Of a DNA stretch of 64,000 bases, positions 1 through 9,243 are shown one piece after another. The stretch spans positions 1 through 64,000 of the forward strand of contig JANQLV010000002.1 of NCBI GenBank assembly GCA_028280415.1. Reading direction: 5' to 3'. This stretch comes from Saprospiraceae bacterium. Lineage in GTDB: Bacteria > Bacteroidota > Bacteroidia > Chitinophagales > Saprospiraceae. A model generated the notes under the pieces. It ran no database searches, was not told the DNA's origin, and was given only the letters and a program-made list of their open reading frames with translations. Each line of letters begins with the position of its first letter. Position 1 is the first letter of the stretch. The position numbers were made by a program, and so were the translations under genes.

Positions 1-3000
1 ATTGCTTACACTCACTGCGCCTCCACAGGAAGAGGTCGCCGTCACCGAAGCGATCCAGGCTTCAATTAAATGATTCGTATCTCCATCCTGACAATTAAAT
101 ATCTGTAAGGTCTCCGGACAATCTATTACCGGACCTTCATTGATAAAGCTGATCGTCTGGATGTGTATTGCTGTTCGACCGCATTCATCTCTTGCCGTAT
201 AGGTATACTGTACATTTGAACCACTACAGCCCAGGGTTCCATTTACAACCGGATCAGATACCTCCAGCTCTATTAATCCACCACAGTTCGACTCCGCTTC
301 AAATAGTTCCGGACTTGAACCGAAACCATCCTCACAGGAAGTCGTGTAATCCGGTGGAACAGATGTGATGATCGGACCTATCGGATTCGTGATCGTAAAT
401 ACCCGGCTGGCCTCTACTATCCGGCCACAGAAATCTTTAACCCGGTAGACATAAGTTACCTCCGTGCCCGGACAACTGGCCGGTCCACTAAAAGTCGGAG
501 GAAGAATCGTCAGCGTAAAGTCTCCTGCACAATCCGTATTTACCGTCGCATCTCCTTCTGATACTTCTATGTCTTCAAAGCATTCTACATTCCCACCGGC
601 TGGCACATCAATGGTCGGAGCTGAATTTTGTAATAAGAATTGCTGCTCACATTCTGCTTTTCTACCACAATCATCTACGACAACATAGATGTAGGTATAA
701 ACCGTACCATCACAGCCGGGGATACCACTGATCAAGGGCTGTTTCACATAAGCAAAGAATCCTAAACCACAACTTGTATTTACAATAAGGTTATTGGGGT
801 CCGCATCAATATCTTCAAAACAAGTAACTACTTCATCCGCAGGGCAGGTAATCATTGGCCCTTCGTTATCAATCGTAAAGACCTGCTCACAGGAAGCCGT
901 TCTTCCACAATCATCGGTAGTGGTATAAGTATAGGTATAGGTAGTTCCGGGACAATCATCCGGACCATTTTGTACCGGGGCCGAAACTACAGTATTAAAA
1001 CCAAGAGTACAGGAAGTAACAACCGTTGCATTAGCTGCATTAACTATAATATCTGCGAAACACTCTACTGTCATATCTGCAGGACAGGTAATGGTCGGCG
1101 GATCATTTTCGATTGTAAAGACCTGGTCATCACTAGCCATACGACCACATTCATCTGTAATCATATAGGTATAAGTATAAGTGGTTCCCGGACAGTCCGG
1201 AGTCCCGTTAATAACAGGACCAGAAACGCTTACATTAGAATTCAGCATACAATCAACAGTAGTTGTAGCATTCGCAGCATCTACTGAAATATCCGAAGCA
1301 CATTCTACAATACCACCAGCAGGAGCAATAATTGTAGGAGGTACATCGCTTTGATCGTAAACAATAGCTTGTGTACAAGTCGAAGGGTTACCACAAATAT
1401 CAATAATTGTATACGTTCTGGTTATCGTGCGATCAGCCGGGTCAGCAGAGCAATACAGTAAGTCCTGCGGCGTCAAATCATCCGAAAAGCTAATGGACAA
1501 TTCACTCATAACACTACAATTGTCCATCGCAGAAGCCCCAGATAAAGCATTAAATGCTGTTATTGATTGTGCTCCGGCGGGTGGTGTAGTTAAACATTCC
1601 AGGCCAGTGACTGCATCCGGACAGGTAATCATTGGTCCTGTAGTATCGTCTACTGTAATTATCTGAGTACAGCTTGCGGTATTTCCTCCAGCATCCGTAG
1701 CGGTCCAGGTACGCGTAATCATGTATTCGTACTGAGAGCAACCGGAAGTTCCCTGGGTTGAAACATCGGAGAAATTCAGCGATACCATACTACAATCATC
1801 CGTCGCTGTAGCGTTTCCAGTATTGGCTGGATCGGTACTTTCCGAACATTCGATCGTTATATCCTGGGGACAAGTGATCACCGGATCATTATCGGCAATG
1901 GTAAAGGTTTTTGTGGCGGATTGTAAGCAACCGGGGAAAGCAGTTCCATTCATCGGAGCAATCCCATTATTAGCATCTGCTGCTCCATCATAATTTACAA
2001 CTACCGTATGTGGCCCTATAGAAAGCATAGAAGGATCAATCGAAGTTGCCATCATTCCATCTACGGTAAAAGAAATATTATCTGCGCCAATTCCATCTGT
2101 GTCAGAAGCACTCAGATTAAAAATCGGATCATTTGGACAAAAATCATCCGGGATTACAGGATCAAAAACCGGATTCGGATAGCTACAATTATTAGTGATC
2201 GTAATGGTTTCATTAGCTGCGCTTCCAAAAGGGAAAGGTCCTTCTATTGAAATGCTGTACCCCATAGCATCTACATGTACAAAGGGTAATTCGTAAGTTC
2301 CTAAAGTTCCATTATACATTAAACTAACTGATCCATCCGTAGCAACGGGAACTCCCGCGCTTTGTACACCAATCGCTGGAATATTATTCGCATCAAATAC
2401 TCCGGAAGCTGCGTTGACCGTCCAGGTCTGTCCGGAGGGTAGTGTTCCACCATTTTGAATAATCGACACCAGTTCCGCAAACTGGCCATCATCACCGCCG
2501 GTATTTGCATCTATATCAAAAATGGTAGCATTATCCAAACATGAACAAGGATCGGTAATTTCAAAGTCACAATCCAGGATATCAATATCACTCGTGGCAG
2601 AATTAACACATCCATTGGCATCCGTAATCGTATAGGTAATGGTGATTGTTCCGGGACCATTGACCGTTGGATCAAGGGAATAGCCGGTCCCCATTCCATT
2701 GTCGGTAACTCCGGGGCCACTATATACCCCACCAGTTGGTGAACCACCAGTAATTGGAGCATTCTGAATTGGTGCTCCGACACAATAATAAGGAGCAGTA
2801 GATAAACTAACAGCGGGCAAATCAAAAACTTCAATATCATCCATTGCCGAAGTCTCGGGGCAACTACCCTGAGCAGGCTTCGTATAAGTAATTGTATGAA
2901 CGCCTACTCCCGCAGCAGCAGGATCAAAACTATAGGTCATTCCATTGCCATCATCCGTTACGCCCGAACCACTGTATACACCACCACTTGGAGTACCTCC

Positions 3001-5034
3001 GCCTAAACCAGCCTGTACCCCCGCATCAATACAAAGGTCCGCAGGTCCGGTAAAACTGGCTGGAGTACCATCAAAAACTTCGATATCATCACTTGCCTGC
3101 CCTGTACAACCATTAACATCTGTCAAGGTATATGTAAGTGTATGTACCCCTATTCCTGCAACAGAAGGATTAAAAGTAAAATTTATTCCATCACCAATAT
3201 TTACTACACCGGGGCCACTATATACGCCACCGGAAGGAGAACCGTTTAGACTATACAGGGTTGCTCCTTCATTACTACAAGCATCGGCAGGTGCAGAAAA
3301 AGTAACAGCCGGAGTACTAAAAACTTCCACATCATCCATTACCGAATTTCCACCAACCGTATAGGTAATCGTATGAACACCTACTCCCGCAGCAGCAGGA
3401 TCAAAACTATAGGTCATTCCGTTGCCATCATCCGTTACGCCCGAACCACTGTATACACCACCCGTCGGAGTGCCACCACCTAAACCAGTCTGTACGCCTG
3501 CATCAATACAAAGATCAGCAAGTGCTGTAAAGCTTACGCAACCCAGGGTTCCAAGAGCAAAAACTTCCACATCATCCATTGCCGAATTTCCACCAACCGT
3601 ATAGGTAATCGTATGAACACCTACTCCTGCAGCAGCAGGATCAAAACTATAGGTCATTCCATTGCCGTCATCCGTTACGCCCGGGCCACTATATACACCT
3701 CCGGTCGGCAAGCCACCACTGAGACCGGTCTGTACACCTTCATCAATACAAAGGTCGGCAGGTGCAGTAAAAGTTACAGAAGGGCTGATATCCATTCCAC
3801 AAACTGCAAGTGGTGTTTCAAAACCATTTTGACAGCCTAAACCGGTAGGTGAGTTACTTACAAAGATCAAACAGTTATCTGCTCCCAGGCCGGTAATCAT
3901 CGTCCCGGCTAAATTACCCGTAGCAGGCCCCAGCACTAAAGTTCCACCAGTACCAGAACCGGTAGGACCTTCGTAGACAGTCAAAGTATTTCCTGAGGAT
4001 ATATAGGTTCCCGAAGTAATATTTGCTTCTACAGCATTTCCACTTACAGTTGGACAAACTTCAAAAGCTACTAAATTGGTCTCTATTCCACCTCCACAAT
4101 AAAAGTAATTATTTTGCCCCATCGGACATCCACAGGCAGCAAGAACTTCTACCTGGTCCGTTGCCGTTTCCATACATAAGCTCGGCTCCGTGTAGGTTAT
4201 GGTATGTACTCCGAGGCCTGCTATTGCGGGATTGAAATCATAAGTACCGTTTCCATTATCCGTTACTCCGGGGCCACTGTATACGCCACCGCCTGGAGAG
4301 CCACCACCAAGCCCGGTTTGTTCTCCGGCATCGATGCATAAATCCGCAAGTGCCGTAAATGTAACCGTTGGTACTGCCAATACTTCTACATCATCCATTG
4401 CCGAATTTCCGCCAACCGTATAAGTAAGCGTATGAACGCCTACTCCTGCAGCAGCAGGATCAAAAGAATAAGTCGATCCATTTCCATCATCCGTTACTCC
4501 GGGGCCACTATACACACCACCGCTTGGAGAGCCACCACTAAGCCCGGTTTGTACTCCGGCATTAACACAAAGATCAGCAGGTGCCATAAAAGTAACGGTT
4601 GTACCAGCTAAGCTTTCACTACAAACCTGTAATTCAGTGTCAAAACCTTCTGCACAACCGAAAAATCCGGGAGTACTATTAAACACAAAGATCAAACAAA
4701 GATCAGGAGCAGTAGCTGTAATAACCTGCCCTGTTAAATCTCCAGAGAAAGGGCCAAATACAATTGAACCGGAAGTTCCGGAACCCGAGGCGCCTTCATA
4801 AACCGTCAAAGTATTCACTGGAGCTATTGTTCCCACTGTTCCCTGAAGAATGTTGGATTGAGCAATTTCTCCGGAACCTGGACAAAATTCAAATGCCACA
4901 GTATTCATTTCAAATTGACTATAACAATAAGAATTAAATGTTTGTCCGGCAGGACATTGTGTAAATGCCAAAAATGGTAAATAACATGTTAGCAGTAGAA
5001 GGATTGGCTTAAGCATATAGTTTCTGTTTTCCAT
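1..5034 (-). CDS. Giant secreted repeat protein (CUB-like, Ig-like and HYR modules), C-terminus outside window
   Basis: The frame is open from ATG 5034 to the left edge, at least 1678 residues. The N-terminus (MENRNYMLKPILLLLTCY...) is a signal peptide ending near residue 26; ATG 5016 is an alternative start. Order seen: a CUB-like domain (about 27-140), two Ig-like units, a second CUB-like domain (about 298-416), five more Ig-like units sharing the core GGVYSGxGVTDDGNG and VGVHTITYT, a unique stretch (about 825-1045), then eight HYR units with the pattern ITCPADxTVEC...DxCGRTAS, the last one incomplete. Such proteins are surface adhesins or matrix proteins in Bacteroidota and normally end in a T9SS sorting domain, which would lie outside this window. 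Ligand unknown. The Ig-like units are very similar at DNA level, suggesting recent internal duplication. Confidence 0.85.
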   Translation of the reverse strand, partial: MENRNYMLKPILLLLTCYLPFLAFTQCPAGQTFNSYCYSQFEMNTVAFEFCPGSGEIAQSNILQGTVGTIAPVNTLTVYEGASGSGTSGSIVFGPFSGDLTGQVITATAPDLCLIFVFNSTPGFFGCAEGFDTELQVCSESLAGTTVTFMAPADLCVNAGVQTGLSGGSPSGGVYSGPGVTDDGNGSTYSFDPAAAGVGVHTLTYTVGGNSAMDDVEVLAVPTVTFTALADLCIDAGEQTGLGGGSPGGGVYSGPGVTDNGNGTYDFNPAIAGLGVHTITYTEPSLCMETATDQVEVLAACGCPMGQNNYFYCGGGIETNLVAFEVCPTVSGNAVEANITSGTYISSGNTLTVYEGPTGSGTGGTLVLGPATGNLAGTMITGLGADNCLIFVSNSPTGLGCQNGFETPLAVCGMDISPSVTFTAPADLCIDEGVQTGLSGGLPTGGVYSGPGVTDDGNGMTYSFDPAAAGVGVHTITYTVGGNSAMDDVEVFALGTLGCVSFTALADLCIDAGVQTGLGGGTPTGGVYSGSGVTDDGNGMTYSFDPAAAGVGVHTITYTVGGNSVMDDVEVFSTPAVTFSAPADACSNEGATLYSLNGSPSGGVYSGPGVVNIGDGINFTFNPSVAGIGVHTLTYTLTDVNGCTGQASDDIEVFDGTPASFTGPADLCIDAGVQAGLGGGTPSGGVYSGSGVTDDGNGMTYSFDPAAAGVGVHTITYTKPAQGSCPETSAMDDIEVFDLPAVSLSTAPYYCVGAPIQNAPITGGSPTGGVYSGPGVTDNGMGTGYSLDPTVNGPGTITITYTITDANGCVNSATSDIDILDCDFEITDPCSCLDNATIFDIDANTGGDDGQFAELVSIIQNGGTLPSGQTWTVNAASGVFDANNIPAIGVQSAGVPVATDGSVSLMYNGTLGTYELPFVHVDAMGYSISIEGPFPFGSAANETITITNNCSYPNPVFDPVIPDDFCPNDPIFNLSASDTDGIGADNISFTVDGMMATSIDPSMLSIGPHTVVVNYDGAADANNGIAPMNGTAFPGCLQSATKTFTIADNDPVITCPQDITIECSESTDPANTGNATATDDCSMVSLNFSDVSTQGTSGCSQYEYMITRTWTATDAGGNTASCTQIITVDDTTGPMITCPDAVTGLECLTTPPAGAQSITAFNALSGASAMDNCSVMSELSISFSDDLTPQDLLYCSADPADRTITRTYTIIDICGNPSTCTQAIVYDQSDVPPTIIAPAGGIVECASDISVDAANATTTVDCMLNSNVSVSGPVINGTPDCPGTTYTYTYMITDECGRMASDDQVFTIENDPPTITCPADMTVECFADIIVNAANATVVTSCTLGFNTVVSAPVQNGPDDCPGTTYTYTYTTTDDCGRTASCEQVFTIDNEGPMITCPADEVVTCFEDIDADPNNLIVNTSCGLGFFAYVKQPLISGIPGCDGTVYTYIYVVVDDCGRKAECEQQFLLQNSAPTIDVPAGGNVECFEDIEVSEGDATVNTDCAGDFTLTILPPTFSGPASCPGTEVTYVYRVKDFCGRIVEASRVFTITNPIGPIITSVPPDYTTSCEDGFGSSPELFEAESNCGGLIELEVSDPVVNGTLGCSGSNVQYTYTARDECGRTAIHIQTISFINEGPVIDCPETLQIFNCQDGDTNHLIEAWIASVTATSSCGGAVSVSN
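2575..4600 (-). repeat. Seven Ig-like coding repeats, about 240 bp each, in two blocks
   Basis: Within the giant surface gene, units of about 80 codons recur. The pieces beginning at 3361 and 3601 differ by one base in their first 60 bp, and closely related copies start near 2883 and 4420. The encoded core is PxGGVYSGxGVTDDGNG then SFDPAAAGVGVHTITYT. A CUB-like domain (about 3785-4140) separates the first two units from the other five. Units at about 2575-2835 and 3070-3320 are more diverged. Confidence 0.85.
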
Positions 5035-5468
5035 AAAATCGGGGTTATGTTTTTGCATACCAATGATAGCGTATAAAGTAATATACAATTAAGTTATAGG
5101 TGAATGGGGTTAAATAAAAAATCTCTGTAAAAGAAATGAAATTGAACGGTCTTTGAGAAGAAAGGTCTAAATATTTGGGTAAATATTTGGGTAAATATTT
5201 TATATCAGAAATATCACTAAATAAGTTATATATATTTCTATCTTTGAAATGGCAAGTTAGTAATTAATCCAACCAAAAACAAATTAATTACAGCAAGTTT
5301 TCCCCCTTTCAATACAACACTTGTAAACCTTTTGTTAAGCTCAACGTAACTTGATTTTTTATAGCCCGTAAGATAATCAGATAAACATGTTCTAAAAAAA
5401 ATTCACGTTCAAAGTACTGAATCTTTCATATATAATTATTTTTATTTTATCAAAAACTCTATTAACAA
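5035..5468. other. AT-rich divergent intergenic region
   Basis: No gene is supported here. The region separates two divergently read secreted-protein genes and must hold both promoters. It contains a short direct repeat, TAAATATTTGGG at 5168-5179 and 5180-5191, followed by a partial third copy. TATCTTTG at 5239-5246 on the plus strand matches the Bacteroidota -7 box TAnnTTTG but has no clear TTG at the usual distance, and it would leave a leader of over 200 nt for the gene at 5469. Confidence 0.5.
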
Positions 5469-6404
5469 ATGAAAAAACCAATCTCCCACTTTCTCAGGAA
5501 AAAGAAAATCATTTTTTTAACAAACGTCTATTTATTGATAGCCATTGGATTGATCGCACAACCTAATGATATTAATGTTAGCGGATGCTCTTCCAGCACA
5601 TTTAATGGCAATTATTCTTTAAATGCCGGGATAACCTCCTGTAATAGCTGTACTTCTTACGAAAAGGTTGGCGGCGGTGTTTTTCTCTTCCGAGAAGAAG
5701 CTGTTGGAAATTTGTGGGCAGGTACTAATACCGCTATTAACTGTTTTACAATTCCCTTTGCATTGCAAAATGGTGAAACTGATTGTGATCCGACAAATGG
5801 TGGGGTATCCCTTAATGGTTGTATTATCAATAGCGGCCTCCCGGTTGATATGATGTGGTTTGAAGCTAAAGCAGCTTCTAAAAACAGTGTTGAATTATCA
5901 TGGGAAGTATCCAGTGAAACCAATAATGAAGGTTTCGAAATTGAGCGAAGTTTAAATGGGCTGTCCTTTGAAAAAATCGGTTTTGTAGCTGGAAGAGGCA
6001 ATGCGGACGATGCTAAAATTTATTCCTTTATCGATGAAGATTTAGCTATTGGAAAAGTTTATTATTACCGACTCAAACAAATAGACTGGAATGCACAATT
6101 CGAATATTTTGAGGTGGTCTCCGTCGCACTCGAAGGTGAGAAAACAGTATTTGGAGAGTTTTTCCCGAATCCAACTTCCAATACGACATCCATTGAAATC
6201 TATACCCGCACCAACGAAGTATGGAACGTGGAAGCTTATGATTTATCCGGAAAACAAGTATGGTCCTCTTTATACCATCTTACTGATGGAAGAAATCAAA
6301 TAGAATTAGAGCTACCTAATCTAAACACCGGTCTTTATTTCTTCCGATTTGAAAATGAAGTCGAAAGTATTCATCGAAAATTATCTTATAAAAGCAGATA
6401 CTAA
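5469..6404 (+). CDS. Secreted protein with T9SS type A sorting domain
   Basis: The 311-residue protein starts with a basic N-terminus and hydrophobic stretch ending at IGLIAQ, a signal peptide. Residues about 35-125 are cysteine-containing and not recognised. Residues about 130-225 form the fibronectin-III-like fold common just before T9SS tails (motifs SVELSWEVSSE, NNEGFEIERS, YYYRLKQIDWN). The last 80 residues are the sorting domain, starting FFPNPTSN and containing YDLSGKQVW and NTGLYFF. The product is probably exported through the outer membrane by the T9SS and anchored or released. Function of the N-terminal part is unknown. It stands alone, convergent with the next gene, with a shared terminator. 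Confidence 0.85.
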   Translation: MKKPISHFLRKKKIIFLTNVYLLIAIGLIAQPNDINVSGCSSSTFNGNYSLNAGITSCNSCTSYEKVGGGVFLFREEAVGNLWAGTNTAINCFTIPFALQNGETDCDPTNGGVSLNGCIINSGLPVDMMWFEAKAASKNSVELSWEVSSETNNEGFEIERSLNGLSFEKIGFVAGRGNADDAKIYSFIDEDLAIGKVYYYRLKQIDWNAQFEYFEVVSVALEGEKTVFGEFFPNPTSNTTSIEIYTRTNEVWNVEAYDLSGKQVWSSLYHLTDGRNQIELELPNLNTGLYFFRFENEVESIHRKLSYKSRY

Positions 6405-6480
6405 TTAGGGTTTTCAACTGCTTTAATGCAAAAGACATTAATTATTTTTTTTCATTATTGTTTTCGCGACTGCCTAATAA

Positions 6481-6512
6481 AAAAAGAGCTTATCAGTCGA
6501 TAAGCTCTTTTT
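6481..6512. terminator. Bidirectional intrinsic terminator
   Basis: Arms of 14 bp pair perfectly (AAAAAGAGCTTATC with GATAAGCTCTTTTT) around the 4-nt loop AGTC. A-tract and T-tract flanks work in both directions. It sits between the convergent genes ending at 6404 and 6549. Confidence 0.9.
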
Positions 6513-6548
6513 TATAATAATGCGATATTAAATCTATCTAAGCATACA

Positions 6549-8423
6549 CTATAACTTCATTAATTTTTGCACTGTTCTGCCTTCGGCATTAGCAATCAAT
6601 AAAGTATACAATCCCGCCGGTAAATCCTGTTCCAATTCTAAGATAGTATTTTCTGTCAGGTGCATGGTTGTATTATGGACCAAGGCCCCCGTAATGGAAA
6701 TCAATTGAATAGAAACTTCTTCCCGGATTACTTGATTTAGTTTTAAACTAATCTGATCCGAAAAAGGATTTGGTAAAACCTCAATATTCAAATGTTGCTG
6801 CATAGTGAAATCCTCTGTACTCGTAACAATTCCTTCTTCGATCGTATGCAATTGATCAACTGCAAAAGGTCCTAAATGGTCTACATGACCATTCGTCCAG
6901 TCAATGCGAATACTATCGACCTGATCAATTTCTCCCAGGCCAAAATGCATGATGCTGGTATGCTGTGATGCATGACTGGCTCCGCCTCCGTAAAGTTCTT
7001 TGACGAAAGTTTGCCCTCCGGCATGAAGCCAGATTTTCGAACCATAGGCATCGCGATTCGTCTCTTTTCCAATTAATTTGAATTGTACATAGTGATTATC
7101 ATTTTCAATTTCGTTGACGTAAAATTTTGAATACTGATCCAACTCATCCAATACGACAACAATTATATCCAGATCGCCGTCCTGATCATAATCCGAATAA
7201 GCCATACCATGACAGTAAGAAATATCCCCTACTCCGGCTTCGTCGGTAATATCAGTGAAAGTTTTATCCCCATTATTGAGGTATAGTTTATCCGGATCAT
7301 TTGGAGAAGTAGCAAATTGAGCCAAAGTAGGAATCCGACCATTGGCTACGTAAAGATCTTCCCAGGTATCATTATCCACATCAAAGAAAGCTGTTCCCCA
7401 GCCTGTCGTATTTAAACCATCGGACACTACAGTCGTATTTTCAATACCTGCTGCGGTGGTAACATCTGTGAAGTATCCCTGGTCGTTTTCAACAAGCACA
7501 TTACGGCCAATATTAGTCGTATAATAATCAAAATCCAGGTCATGATCATAATCACCAGAAGCGATACCCATCCCAAAAGTCTGAACATCAGCACCGCTAG
7601 AGGCACTCACATCAGAAAAACCATCCTCGGGATAATTATTTTGGAATAGTTCGTTCGGCGTTAAAAAGACTCCAAAATCATTGGCTAAATAAAGATCCAG
7701 ATCACCATCCATATCATAATCCGAGGGGACTGCCGCAATCGTACAACCATAACTATTCACCCCGGTTTCGACAGATACTTCTGTGAAGGTGAGGTCGCCA
7801 TTATTGCGGTACAAAAAGTTAGGGTAACACTCATGAGCCATACCATCAATCGCACCATCATTATCATAGGTAAAAATAGCCTCCTCGATATGGTTCATCA
7901 CGTAGACATCCAGGAAACCATCTTTGTTATAATCCAAAAAGGCGGCCCCCATACCAAAAGCTTCGTGGGTAATTCCAGCCTGTTCGCCAATCTCGGTAAA
8001 AGTACCATCGCCATTATTCAAGAAAAACAAACTTCGGGCAATGGGTTGTTCTGCCCCAGCATAACGCTCCCAGGTCGTGACAAAAATATCCCGGTCGCCA
8101 TCATTATCGACATCTCCGGTACAAACGCCCATGGTATTATATTGGAAGGTAATATTAAGACCAATAGCTTCCCCATTCAGCTGGGTAAAGGTACCATCGC
8201 CATTATTGAGGTAAATATCGTCCCGGTTAGCTCCACCAGTGATGTAAAAATCATCATCACCATCATTATCATAATCGAAAAAGGCAGCCCCTCCTCCCAT
8301 CAAACTTCTATCATTAAAGGCATGATCAAAACCAATCTCCATACTACGCTCCACAAAAAGTTGTGCCGGAGAAACTTGTAGCGTAATGCAAACAATAATT
8401 AAGGTTGTATAAAGCCGTTGCAT
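6549..8423 (-). CDS. FG-GAP/VCBS repeat protein with ASPIC/UnbV domain and T9SS tail (CRTAC1-like)
   Basis: About 624 residues from ATG 8423, which gives a normal signal peptide (MQRLYTTLIIVCITLQVSPA); the frame is open 19 codons further upstream but that extension would precede the signal peptide. Many FG-GAP blades carry acidic calcium loops such as DYDNDGDDDFYITGG and DVDNDGDRDIFVTTW, forming a beta-propeller. Near residues 450-540 lies an ASPIC/UnbV domain (NAYGSK-like DAYGSKIWLHAGG, HFGLGEIDQVDSIRIDW). The last 80 residues are a T9SS domain (LPNPFSDQI...AEGRTVQKLMKL). Family members are secreted or surface proteins of Bacteroidota whose ligands are mostly unknown. Confidence 0.92.
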   Translation of the reverse strand: MQRLYTTLIIVCITLQVSPAQLFVERSMEIGFDHAFNDRSLMGGGAAFFDYDNDGDDDFYITGGANRDDIYLNNGDGTFTQLNGEAIGLNITFQYNTMGVCTGDVDNDGDRDIFVTTWERYAGAEQPIARSLFFLNNGDGTFTEIGEQAGITHEAFGMGAAFLDYNKDGFLDVYVMNHIEEAIFTYDNDGAIDGMAHECYPNFLYRNNGDLTFTEVSVETGVNSYGCTIAAVPSDYDMDGDLDLYLANDFGVFLTPNELFQNNYPEDGFSDVSASSGADVQTFGMGIASGDYDHDLDFDYYTTNIGRNVLVENDQGYFTDVTTAAGIENTTVVSDGLNTTGWGTAFFDVDNDTWEDLYVANGRIPTLAQFATSPNDPDKLYLNNGDKTFTDITDEAGVGDISYCHGMAYSDYDQDGDLDIIVVVLDELDQYSKFYVNEIENDNHYVQFKLIGKETNRDAYGSKIWLHAGGQTFVKELYGGGASHASQHTSIMHFGLGEIDQVDSIRIDWTNGHVDHLGPFAVDQLHTIEEGIVTSTEDFTMQQHLNIEVLPNPFSDQISLKLNQVIREEVSIQLISITGALVHNTTMHLTENTILELEQDLPAGLYTLLIANAEGRTVQKLMKL

Positions 8424-8510
8424 AATTGATATTGTTAGATGTTTATATAAATATGTGATTAGCCCATCAAAACAGACCAATCACATAACCAAAATTAAAT
8501 ATATTTTTAT

Positions 8511-9200
8511 TTACTCTGTAATGATCATTACTTTAGAGTCTATCACTTCTCCTTTGACTGACAAGGTATACACGAAAGAACCATTATTATAGGCATTCGC
8601 TCTAAGTTCGACCTTTCCATAACCTGCTTCCACAATTTTTATTGCATCCATTACTTCTCCTTTGATATTACAGATTTTGAGTTCTACATCCTCCAGTCCT
8701 GCTGGTACGAAATATCTGATTTCGGTCCTTTCATTGAAAGGATTAGGAGCATTTTGGATAAGGTATGCATCACTGGCCGATAAGCCCAAAGCGCTGGCGG
8801 AGCAACAATTTGTCAGACTTTCTCTAATAATCTGGTTTTCTAATCTTAATTCTTCACTTACTCTGCGAAGATCATTAAGCATAGTATTTAGTTCATTGAG
8901 CTTCTCGGCCATTTCAACCGGACTCATGCTCGCCATTATCTCATCACTAATGAAGTCCAAATCTGCCGGATAAAAATTATCCGTATTATTCTCCGGGCCT
9001 TCTCTGGGTTCATCCAAATCTACATAGTCGCCAGTTGTGGTTTCTGTGCTCGCATTATTCGCAGTTGCATCAACGGTTTCTACAACTGGTCCGGGCATGG
9101 TTCCTTCAGGACGGCCATTTTCATCAGTAGCTTGTGCAAAAGATAATTGTGTACTAATAAATAGTACCATTAGAAGAAAAAGAAATTTTATATTTTTCAT
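8511..9200 (-). CDS. Small T9SS sorting-domain protein with coiled coil, partner of the S74 protein
   Basis: About 229 residues from ATG 9200 (MKNIKFLFLLMVLFISTQ, cleavage after SFAQ); the open frame reaches 9239 without adding a better start. After an acidic low-complexity stretch, residues about 85-130 form a predicted coiled coil (EMAEKLNELNTMLNDLRRVSEE). The C-terminal 80 residues are a T9SS domain (NAPNPFNERTEIRYF ... KVMIITE). It starts 43 bp after the stop of the tail-fibre-domain gene on the same strand, so the two are probably co-transcribed. The upstream partner lacks a sorting domain and also has a coiled coil, so this protein may be the subunit that carries the complex out or anchors it; that is inference. 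Confidence 0.85.
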   Translation of the reverse strand: MKNIKFLFLLMVLFISTQLSFAQATDENGRPEGTMPGPVVETVDATANNASTETTTGDYVDLDEPREGPENNTDNFYPADLDFISDEIMASMSPVEMAEKLNELNTMLNDLRRVSEELRLENQIIRESLTNCCSASALGLSASDAYLIQNAPNPFNERTEIRYFVPAGLEDVELKICNIKGEVMDAIKIVEAGYGKVELRANAYNNGSFVYTLSVKGEVIDSKVMIITE

Positions 9201-9243
9201 CAGATTTTTTTTAATAATTAAATAATTAATCAAACTCAAGAGT

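Noticed and set aside
2945..3604. Proline-rich open frames on the plus strand
   Set aside because: They are antisense to the repeated Ig units of the giant minus-strand gene; the repeats create the same false frame each time.
2575..4600. CRISPR-like or non-coding tandem array
   Set aside because: Repeats are about 240 bp, multiples of three, and translate into a continuous protein.
7833..8381. 182-codon plus-strand open frame rich in Ile/Thr
   Set aside because: Antisense to the FG-GAP repeats; no start context or family.
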